NCBI GenBank assembly: GCA_003222235.1
Contig: QHVD01000069.1
Coordinates: forward strand, 1 to 5,943
DNA from: Gemmatimonadota bacterium
GTDB taxonomy: Bacteria > Gemmatimonadota > Gemmatimonadetes > Gemmatimonadales > GWC2-71-9
Reading direction: 5' to 3'
DNA: 5,943 nt
Positions 1-4,884 of the stretch are shown here, piece after piece. A program made the translations under genes and the position numbers. The notes under the pieces are model-generated. The model saw only the letters and a program-made list of their open reading frames with translations. It did not search any database and was not told the DNA's origin. Position 1 is the stretch's first letter. Each line of letters begins with the position of its first letter.

Positions 1-274
1 TGCTCGGGTTCATGTTCAAGCACAGCGGAATGTCGAGTTGCCCGGTATTCACGCCGAACGGCACCACCGGCAACACGACCACCCGCGCGCCGTGTTCCGA
101 CGCGTGCCGCGCCGCGAGGGCCGCGATCCGCTCCGTCTCGATGTTGTCGGTGGAGTAGGGGAGGTGGAGGTTGTGCGCCTCGGTCGCCCCCCACGGCAGC
201 ACGGCGACCTCGTAGCGCGTGTCGCGCACGGTCTTCCAGGTCAACTCGTTCAGAATGTACGGGCGCGGGGGCAT
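1..274 (-). CDS. Creatininase-family amidohydrolase, N-terminal part (runs off the left edge)
   Basis: Ninety-one codons are visible, read leftward from an ATG at 274; the rest lies beyond base 1. The protein begins MPPRPYILNELTWKTVRD and then shows the family's metal-binding segment, LPWGATEAHNLHLPYSTD, at about residues 26-43. Glu32, His34 and Asp43 sit where creatininases have their first metal ligands (E-x-H, then D in 'HLPxxTD'). The following VVVLPVVPFGVNTG also fits the fold. The family hydrolyses cyclic or linear amides (creatinine, and the formamide in riboflavin/F420 biosynthesis enzymes such as ArfB) with a two-metal centre in the cytoplasm; the substrate here cannot be told. The usual HGxHLP is HNLHLP, so Asn replaces the common Gly. 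The gene lies 82 bases downstream of the antiporter on the same strand, probably co-transcribed, with a possible extra promoter in the gap. The Shine-Dalgarno is weak. Confidence 0.85.
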   Translation of the reverse strand, partial: MPPRPYILNELTWKTVRDTRYEVAVLPWGATEAHNLHLPYSTDNIETERIAALAARHASEHGARVVVLPVVPFGVNTGQLDIPLCLNMNPS

Positions 275-302
275 CGGGGCACCGTCGGAGCCGGGACCCC
301 CG

Positions 303-311
303 ATAGTAGCA
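303..311 (-). promoter_or_regulatory. Possible extended -10 promoter for the creatininase-family gene
   Basis: On the minus strand the gap between antiporter and amidohydrolase reads TGCTACTAT, an extended -10 (TGn followed by TACTAT, four of six matches to TATAAT). It lies about 30 bases before the ATG at 274. No good -35 is seen at 16-18 bases, which extended -10 promoters can tolerate. It would give the hydrolase its own transcription start inside the operon. A short AT-richer patch in GC-rich DNA can arise by chance. Confidence 0.25.
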
Positions 312-356
312 CGCCGCCCGTGCGTGCGCAGGGTGAGCCTTGGCTGCGGCCGAGGA

Positions 357-1703
357 TCAGAAGAAGATCAAGGTGATCGCGACGAAGAGCGGCAACAGGA
401 TTCCGCCGCTGTAGGCCATGTACCTGAGGAACGAGGGCATCTTGATCCCGTTCTCCTCGGCGATCGCCTTGACCATGAGATTGGGCGCGTTCCCGATGTA
501 GGTGTTCGCGCCCATGAACACCGCCCCCGTGGAAATCGCGGCGAGGAGGCGGGCCGCCGCAGGATCGCGTGCGAGCGCGCCGAGGAACGCCCCGTGCGCG
601 GTGATGCCCTCGAGTCCGGCCGCGCCGGCGGCGGAGGCGAGATAGGTCGGGGCATTGTCGAGTACGCTGGACAACGCCCCCGTCGCCCAGAAGAACTCCC
701 GGGGGTTGGACACGCTGAACCCCAGGCCGAGCACCGTGCGCGCTCCCTGGCTCCACGCGTTCAGGATCTCGAGCACCGGCGCCATCGTGACGAAGATTCC
801 CGCGAACAGGACCGCCACCTCGACGATCGGCCCAAACGTGAAGGCGTTGCGCTCGCGGTTCTCGCGTGACGTCCCGAAGTACGCGGTGAGCGCGAACGCC
901 GCGAGGATCGCCTCCTGTTTCCCCGCAGCCCAGGGCCGGCCCTCCGCCGCGGCTTTGCCGGCGGCGAGGATCGTCAGAACCACGCCGCCGAGGGCCGCAA
1001 TCGAGACCCCGCCCCGCAGCCGCAGCGGCTCGTGCACCATCACCTGCTCGAGCTGCGAGCCGGGACGCTCCCGCTCCTCGCGGTCCAGGGCCCATTGATC
1101 CCACAGGTTGAAGACGACGAGCAGGGCGGCCGTCATGACGGCCCACTGCGGCCACAGCCGCAGCGTCCACTCGAACGGCACGCCCTTGAGGAAGCCGAGG
1201 AGCAGCGGCGGGTCGCCCAGCGGCGTGAGCAGGCCGGCGCAGTTGGCGACCAGGAAGATGAAGAACACGACGATGTGCGCCGTGCGGCGCCGGCTCCGGT
1301 TGGCCCGGAGCAGCGGGCGGATCAGCAGGGCCGACGCCCCGGTCGTCCCCACGACGTTCGCGAGCACGGCCCCGGCGCCGAGCAGCGCCGTATTGCCGAG
1401 CGGCGTGCCCGAGAGCGACCCCTCGAGGTGGACGCCGCCCGAGATCACGTACAGCGCCGTGATCACGACCACGAACGAGACGTAGTCGCGCGCCTTCTCC
1501 TCGAGGGCCAGGCGGCCCGGCTCTCCGAGGGCGGCGCCGAGGTACAGCACGACCGGCAGCGACGCCACCGCCGCGACGAGCCCTTTGTTGCGGTTCGAGT
1601 GCCACCACCGCGGCGCGACGAGCGGGCCGACCGCGACGGCGGCGAGCAACGCCATGAACGGTAGGACCGTCACGAGCGGCAGATCGGCGCCGAGGAGGGG
1701 CAA
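357..1703 (-). CDS. NhaD/UIT6-type Na+/H+ antiporter (ion transporter superfamily)
   Basis: This 448-residue, very hydrophobic protein has about a dozen membrane segments, for example at residues 10-30, 43-60, 74-91, 105-130, 143-173, 186-202, 232-249, 263-277, 291-314, 383-404 and 430-448. Hallmark segments are TTGASALLIRP (120-130), NCAGLLTPLGDPP (154-166), SSVLDNAPTYL (345-355) and GANTYIGNAPNLM (398-410). The paired 'TPxGDPP' and 'GNAPN' re-entrant motifs mark the NhaD branch of the ArsB/NhaD (IT) superfamily, whose members exchange cytoplasmic Na+ or Li+ for external H+. Length is normal and both halves are complete. The start is TTG at 1703, with GAGGG about nine bases upstream; an in-frame TGA five codons earlier rules out a longer form, and an internal ATG at about residue 17 would cut into the first membrane segment. 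It is preceded by a small disrupted ORF and followed by a creatininase-family gene. Ion specificity is inferred from family only. Confidence 0.88.
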   Translation of the reverse strand: MPLLGADLPLVTVLPFMALLAAVAVGPLVAPRWWHSNRNKGLVAAVASLPVVLYLGAALGEPGRLALEEKARDYVSFVVVITALYVISGGVHLEGSLSGTPLGNTALLGAGAVLANVVGTTGASALLIRPLLRANRSRRRTAHIVVFFIFLVANCAGLLTPLGDPPLLLGFLKGVPFEWTLRLWPQWAVMTAALLVVFNLWDQWALDREERERPGSQLEQVMVHEPLRLRGGVSIAALGGVVLTILAAGKAAAEGRPWAAGKQEAILAAFALTAYFGTSRENRERNAFTFGPIVEVAVLFAGIFVTMAPVLEILNAWSQGARTVLGLGFSVSNPREFFWATGALSSVLDNAPTYLASAAGAAGLEGITAHGAFLGALARDPAAARLLAAISTGAVFMGANTYIGNAPNLMVKAIAEENGIKMPSFLRYMAYSGGILLPLFVAITLIFF

Positions 1704-1722
1704 CGCCCGCGTCCCTCAGGCG

Positions 1723-1747
1723 CCGCTCATCGCTGACCGCTCATCGC
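1723..1747. repeat. Tandem direct repeat of 11 bases (14-base period) at a gene junction
   Basis: CCGCTCATCGC occurs at 1723-1733 and again at 1737-1747, separated by TGA. Read on the minus strand this is GCGATGAGCGG twice. The first copy carries the stop codon of the small upstream ORF, and both copies place an ATG there: ATG 1744 opens a five-codon ORF (MSGQR) and ATG 1730 a four-codon ORF (MSGA). The pattern fits a local tandem duplication of a stop/start (ATGA) junction. Confidence 0.8.
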
Positions 1748-1959
1748 TTCCCCCACGTGGACCGCACGTCGCTGGTCACCAGGGCGACCAGGCGCTCGAC
1801 CAGCCGCCCGTACGCTTCCTTGGGATCTTTGGCGCGGAACTCGACCTCGCCGCCACCAGCGCGACCTGGCCGACCTTGTCGGTCGCCCAGGCACTCGAGC
1901 GCCACAGGGTCCCGCCTGACTGGGTCGAGAGCAGCCAGCGCGCCCAAGCGTCTTTCCAT
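1741..1959 (-). pseudogene. Small hypothetical gene with an apparently shifted middle section
   Basis: An ATG at 1959 follows a strong Shine-Dalgarno (GAGGTGG, about five bases upstream) and a plausible promoter, and opens a 72-codon frame ending TGA at 1741-1743. Third-position GC does not fit one continuous frame. From about 1950 to 1855 the frame in use gives about 65 percent GC3, whereas the neighbouring frame gives about 90 percent and reads WARWLLSTQSGG followed by TLWRSSAWATDKVGQVALVA. From about 1850 to the stop the annotated frame is coding-like again (about 89 percent) and reads EVEFRAKDPKEAYGRLVERL onward. This suggests two compensating indels, one just after the start (perhaps in the AAA of ATGGAAAGA) and one near 1852-1860: either a decayed gene or sequence errors. 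The reconstructed protein would be about 72 residues, with no signal peptide or membrane segment. I recognise no family. It lies 37 bases upstream of the antiporter. Confidence 0.4.
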
Positions 1960-1993
1960 GGTCCACCTCGTCAACAGGGTTGACCGGCGGTCC

Positions 1994-2022
1994 AGAGTAG
2001 GCGGGCCCGTGCCGTCGGTCAA
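1994..2022 (-). promoter_or_regulatory. Sigma70-like promoter for the leftward antiporter unit
   Basis: On the minus strand TTGACC (2022-2017) is followed by a 17-base spacer and TACTCT (1999-1994). The -35 matches five of six consensus bases and the spacing is ideal, but the -10 matches only three. Transcription would start near 1987, about 28 bases before the ATG at 1959, and would carry the small ORF, the antiporter and the creatininase-family gene. Confidence 0.4.
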
Positions 2023-2050
2023 GCAGGTGGTAGCCCTGCCGCGTGACGGC

Positions 2051-2085
2051 GGCGGGCCCGCCCGCCGGCCCGTGGCCCGCGGGCC
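2051..2085. repeat. Two adjacent 12-base perfect palindromes
   Basis: GGCGGGCCCGCC (2051-2062) and GGCCCGCGGGCC (2074-2085) are each perfect palindromes made only of G and C; GGCCCG at 2067-2072 can also pair with CGGGCC at 2080-2085. Transcribed leftward they would form very stable hairpins just after the C39-like gene and before the next promoter. They may stabilise a 3' end or act as a pause site, but no T-tract follows. Chance is a real alternative at this base composition. Confidence 0.45.
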
Positions 2086-2182
2086 AAAGGAACACGTTCG
2101 TACACCGGTGGCGTGCGGCGGGACTATTCCCGGTGCATAGCCGCCGGCTCCGGGCGGTCTCCGGGAGGAGGGGTGCCGGCCC

Positions 2183-3067
2183 TCAGGCGGCCGGGGCGGC
2201 AGCCACCGCGAGCGCCTCCCTGTGCTTGGCGGGGAGCAGCGCCACCGCGATCTCTGCTAGCCGCGCAACCGCCGCAGCCTCGCGCTCCGGCAGGAGCAGC
2301 GCTCGGTACATCCCTGCGACGAACCCGAGCCCGTCCACGACGCGCGCCGCCGCCGCGTGCGTGTCCGCGCCCCCGCCCCCGCCCCCGTCGCAGGCGGCGA
2401 CCACGCGATCCGCGATCGCCCCACGCCGGGAGGCGATGAACTGCTCCAAGTCCTCGCCCAGCTCGAGTTGATCGCCGGGCGAGAGGGCGAGCGGGAGGAG
2501 CGCCCGCGCATAGTCGTCCCAGCTGGCCGCGAGCCCGGCGTTCTCGTCGCGCATGAGCTGCCTCGCACGCTCGGGGCTCAGCGTGAGCCGGAGCGCCGGC
2601 GCTCGGCGCGGCAGCAGGGGGTGCAGGTCGTAAAGCGTGCTGGTCCACACGCCGCCGAGATACCGGCGGCGGCAGGCGAGCCGCTCGAGCAGGGGCGCCC
2701 ACGGCTCGGCACGGAGCGGGGCGTCGTACTTCGAGTCGAAGAGGATGACGTGCTCCGCGTCCGCGGCCACCGCCGTCACCCAGTGCTCCCACTGGTCAAG
2801 GCAGAGGAGCACGGGCACCCACCGGTCGAGCCAGGCCACCGCCGCCCGGTGCGCGGCGTGCGCGTTCGTCCACCGCTCGGTCCTGAGCTCGGCCCCGTGC
2901 AGTCGCGCCGCGCGCCGGAGTCCCGGCTCGTCCGTCCCATACTGCTCCGTGCTCCCGGCCGCGCTGGCGAGGGCGTCCTCGCGCGCGAACACACCGAGCG
3001 CGAGCAGCCCGTGCTTGAGCGCGAACGGGCCGCACGTCCAGGAGTTGGGCTGAGCGTAGATCGCCAT
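2183..3067 (-). CDS. C39-like cysteine peptidase-fold protein, cytoplasmic
   Basis: The 294-residue protein begins MAIYAQPNSWTCGPFALKHG. Gln6 and Cys12-Gly13 match the oxyanion-hole Gln and nucleophile of the peptidase C39 / papain-like fold (Q-x5-CG). DQWEHWVTAV gives His95, and VILFDSKYD gives Asp111, so the whole Gln/Cys/His/Asp set is present in order and at normal spacing. The catalytic fold takes up roughly residues 1-150. The remainder (about 155-294) is helix-rich, with a Gly6 hinge at 228-233, and matches nothing I recognise. There is no signal peptide, membrane segment or ABC-transporter part, so this is not a bacteriocin-processing exporter; related stand-alone C39-like proteins are mostly uncharacterised. 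The start is firm because the motif begins only six residues in. The gene is transcribed divergently from the nuclease gene. Substrate unknown; a non-proteolytic role such as transglutaminase-like chemistry is possible. Confidence 0.72.
   Translation of the reverse strand: MAIYAQPNSWTCGPFALKHGLLALGVFAREDALASAAGSTEQYGTDEPGLRRAARLHGAELRTERWTNAHAAHRAAVAWLDRWVPVLLCLDQWEHWVTAVAADAEHVILFDSKYDAPLRAEPWAPLLERLACRRRYLGGVWTSTLYDLHPLLPRRAPALRLTLSPERARQLMRDENAGLAASWDDYARALLPLALSPGDQLELGEDLEQFIASRRGAIADRVVAACDGGGGGGADTHAAAARVVDGLGFVAGMYRALLLPEREAAAVARLAEIAVALLPAKHREALAVAAAPAA
2370..2386 (-). repeat. Short G-tract repeat (GGGGGC unit, three copies) encoding a Gly6 hinge
   Basis: On the coding (minus) strand three runs of five G are separated by single C, encoding six glycines between an Asp and an Ala-Asp in the C39-like protein. 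The unit is six bases, so copy-number change would lengthen or shorten the hinge without breaking the frame. Three G5 runs may also allow a G-quadruplex-like fold in DNA or mRNA. Confidence 0.6.
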
Positions 3068-3075
3068 ACGAAGAA

Positions 3076-3099
3076 GCCCCCGCGAGCCTGCGGGGGGGC
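3076..3099 (-). promoter_or_regulatory. G/C-rich hairpin covering the ribosome-binding region of the C39-like gene
   Basis: GCCCCCGC (3076-3083) pairs perfectly with GCGGGGGC (3090-3097), with a six-base loop; two further bases, GC, continue the right-hand run to 3099. In the leftward transcript the 3' arm ends eight bases before the ATG at 3067. Its run of five G is the only Shine-Dalgarno-like purine tract, so folding would hide the ribosome site. The following TTCTT also makes it weakly terminator-like. It could act as a translational or transcriptional attenuator. Confidence 0.5.
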
Positions 3100-3103
3100 A
3101 GGA

Positions 3104-3109
3104 AATATA
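3104..3109 (-). promoter_or_regulatory. Possible -10 element for the C39-like gene
   Basis: On the minus strand TATATT (3109-3104) matches five of six bases of TATAAT and lies in an AT-rich island within GC-rich DNA. Transcription would start near 3097, making the leader almost exactly the hairpin at 3076-3099. No recognisable -35 is seen (GGAGAG at 17 bases), so an activator or an alternative sigma factor would be needed. Confidence 0.35.
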
Positions 3110-3251
3110 ACGCCGAAGCGGGAGGCCTCTCCGGGAGGGTGGCGAGCTAAATTATTCTGTGACAATAAGTTGGTGCGGCCGGCTGGGGTCCTCAGCCCTG
3201 CCTCTTCTCGCGGACGGTTTCATGACACTGCCGCTCGGGAGGGGGCCAGGA

Positions 3252-3268
3252 GGTGGTGTCACACCCCC
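3252..3268. promoter_or_regulatory. Inverted repeat, candidate operator upstream of the nuclease gene
   Basis: GGTGGTGT-C-ACACCCCC is a 17-base inverted repeat around C3260 with one mismatch; its inner 11 bases, GGTGTCACACC, are perfect. It lies about 40 bases before the proposed nuclease start. The core TGTCACA is the reverse complement of TGTGACA at 3158-3164 in the same intergenic region. Dimeric wHTH-WYL regulators bind such symmetric sites in other systems; binding here is inferred. Confidence 0.35.
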
Positions 3269-3278
3269 CTTTCATCTT

Positions 3279-3304
3279 GATCGAGCCACCTTCGGAGCTC
3301 GATC
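3279..3304. promoter_or_regulatory. Inverted repeat overlapping the nuclease ribosome-binding site
   Basis: GATCGAGC (3279-3286) and GCTCGATC (3297-3304) are perfect 8-base inverted repeats around a 10-base loop. The right arm ends one base before the ATG at 3306, and the GGAG Shine-Dalgarno (3294-3297) lies at the loop edge, partly inside the stem. It could be an operator at the start of the operon or an mRNA hairpin that limits ribosome access. Confidence 0.45.
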
Positions 3305-3305
3305 G

Positions 3306-4883
3306 ATGCCGCGAAATCGCCCTGCCGTATCGCAGGTTCGCCCCACGCGCCCGGCCAACCGTCGCAGGTTGATGGTCGGGAGAGACAAGCCAGAGGAGCC
3401 GGTAGCGACGAGCCATGGGCTCTCCAAATCCCGGGTTTGCTCCGGCCTGCAGTGTCATAAGAAGCTCTGGTGGGAGGTGCACGATGAAGACCTACCCGAG
3501 CGCGACGCCGCAACCGAGTTCATCCTGAACCAGGGCAGGGAGGTGGGCGAGCTGGCGCGCAACCACGCGCCGGGCGGCGTGCTCATCGACTTCCCCCACG
3601 ACGCCTACCTCGAGAGAGTGCGGGCGACGCGAGCGGCGCTGCGCCACGGCACGCGCCGGATCTACGAGGCGTCCTTCCTTGCGGAGGGGGTGTTTTGCTC
3701 GATCGACATCCTCGAGCGCGAAGGCCCGCGCTTCACCGCGGTCGAGGTGAAGTCCTCGACCAAGGTGAAGCCGGAGCACATCGGCGACGTGGCGGTCCAG
3801 GTGCACGTGGCCCGGCGTGCGGGGGTGAACGTCACGCGCGCCGAGGTGATGCACCTGAACCGGGCCTGCACGCACCCCGACCTGAGCGATCTGTTCGTGC
3901 GTGAAGACGTGAGTCCGAGGGTCGAAGCGTTCCTGCTCGACCTGCCGCCGGAGCTCGCCGCGCAGTTCGCGATGCTCGCCGGGCCGCTTCCGGAGGTCGC
4001 GATCGGCCGCCACTGCTTCGCGCCGCGGGACTGTCCCTTCCTGGAGCGGTGCTGGGCGGAGGCGCCGGAGCACCACGTCACGTCGCTCTATGGCATCCGT
4101 TCCGACGCGGCCTGGGCGCTGGCGGGCGACGGTCACGAGACGATCCTCGACCTGCCGCCGAGCGTCAGGCTGAGCGCGGTCGCCGCGCGTCAGGTGCGGG
4201 CGGTGCGGAGCGACGCGCTCATCGTCGAGCGGGGCCTCGGCGCCGCGCTCGCGAAGCTCGATGCGCCGCTCGCATACCTCGACTTCGAGACCGTCGGGCC
4301 GGCCGTTCCCGTGTGGCCCGGGTGTCACCCCTACACCGCTGTGCCGGTCCAGTTCAGCTGTCACGTCCAGGACCGGCGCGGCGGCGTGGCGCACCGGAGC
4401 TGGCTGGCCGAGGGTCCGGGCGACCCGCGCCCCGCCCTTGCGGCGGCGCTCGTCGCCGCATGCCGCGGGGCGAAGTCGGTGCTCATGTACACCCGGTACG
4501 AGCGCGCCCGGATTCGAGACCTGGCGGACGCCGTGCCCGCGCTCGCGGACGCGCTGCGCGACCTCGACGGGAGACTCGTGGATCTCGCGGCCGTAGTACG
4601 GAGTCACGTGTATCACCCCGACTTCGGCGGTAGCTTCAGCATCAAGGACGTGTTGCCGGCGCTCGTGCCGGAGCTGAGCTACGGCGGGCTCGCGATCAAC
4701 GACGGCAGGTGGGCGAGCGCCGAGCTGTACCGGCTTCTGTTGAAGGGCGACTCGATGACGCCTGAGGAGCGGGCGACGCTGCGGGCGGACCTCCTCGAGT
4801 ATTGCAAGATGGATACGTGGGCGATGGTGAAGCTGCTGGAGCGGCTGCGGGAGCTGGCGGGAAACGGTGGCGCGAGGGGGTGA
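3306..4883 (+). CDS. DUF2779 protein: Cas4/RecB-like PD-(D/E)XK nuclease fused to a DEDDy-like exonuclease domain
   Basis: With ATG 3306 (GGAG eight bases upstream) the protein has 525 residues. Residues about 40-255 form a RecB/Cas4-like nuclease: GREVGELA (77-84), Asp134, the EVK motif (Glu147, Lys149) and Gln165 in VQVHV give a complete PD-(D/E)XK set. Cys50 (SGLQC) with Cys237, Cys243 and Cys249 (HCF...DCPFLERC) matches the 4Fe-4S arrangement of Cas4 and AddB. The C-terminal DUF2779 region (about 320-520) has DFET (Asp326, Glu328), PVQFS, YERARI (Glu399), VDL (Asp426), GSFSIK (442-447) and YCKMD (Tyr499, Asp503), resembling DEDDy exonucleases with Glu in the motif II position. The likely role is metal-dependent DNA or RNA degradation in the cytoplasm; no substrate is known to me. 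The N-terminal 37 residues look unconserved; ATG 3372 (503 residues, SD too close) or GTG 3159 are alternative starts. A WYL gene follows after one base. Confidence 0.85.
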   Translation: MPRNRPAVSQVRPTRPANRRRLMVGRDKPEEPVATSHGLSKSRVCSGLQCHKKLWWEVHDEDLPERDAATEFILNQGREVGELARNHAPGGVLIDFPHDAYLERVRATRAALRHGTRRIYEASFLAEGVFCSIDILEREGPRFTAVEVKSSTKVKPEHIGDVAVQVHVARRAGVNVTRAEVMHLNRACTHPDLSDLFVREDVSPRVEAFLLDLPPELAAQFAMLAGPLPEVAIGRHCFAPRDCPFLERCWAEAPEHHVTSLYGIRSDAAWALAGDGHETILDLPPSVRLSAVAARQVRAVRSDALIVERGLGAALAKLDAPLAYLDFETVGPAVPVWPGCHPYTAVPVQFSCHVQDRRGGVAHRSWLAEGPGDPRPALAAALVAACRGAKSVLMYTRYERARIRDLADAVPALADALRDLDGRLVDLAAVVRSHVYHPDFGGSFSIKDVLPALVPELSYGGLAINDGRWASAELYRLLLKGDSMTPEERATLRADLLEYCKMDTWAMVKLLERLRELAGNGGARG

Positions 4884-4884
4884 C

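Larger units (their letters stand above)
1960..2182. other. Intergenic stretch downstream of the C39-like gene
   Basis: No convincing gene is seen on either strand here. The stretch holds the promoter at 1994-2022, a cluster of GC-only palindromes at 2051-2085, and the 3' flank of the C39-like gene. I found no hairpin followed by a T-tract on the minus strand, so termination of the C39-like transcript may be Rho-dependent or may run through into the antiporter unit. Confidence 0.5.

Noticed and set aside
250..1608. A 452-codon minus-strand frame overlapping the antiporter in another phase
   Set aside because: Composition is Arg/Gly/Ala shadow-like, while the overlapping frame has membrane segments and NhaD motifs.
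1704..1730. TGA read as selenocysteine or read through, to extend the antiporter to ATG 1730
   Set aside because: There is no selenocysteine-type hairpin evidence, and antiporters of this family are not selenoproteins; initiation at TTG 1703 suffices.
3076..3099. Rho-independent terminator for a rightward transcript
   Set aside because: On the plus strand the hairpin is followed by AGGAAATA rather than a T-tract, and no rightward gene ends there.
3159..3305. Upstream extension of the nuclease frame to GTG 3159
   Set aside because: The extension contains both inverted repeats, has no ribosome site at the GTG and no conserved features; ATG 3306 has a well-spaced GGAG.
3306..4100. Cas4 as part of a CRISPR-cas locus
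   Set aside because: No repeat-spacer array and no cas1, cas2 or effector genes are in the window, and the C-terminal DUF2779 domain marks a different family from CRISPR Cas4.
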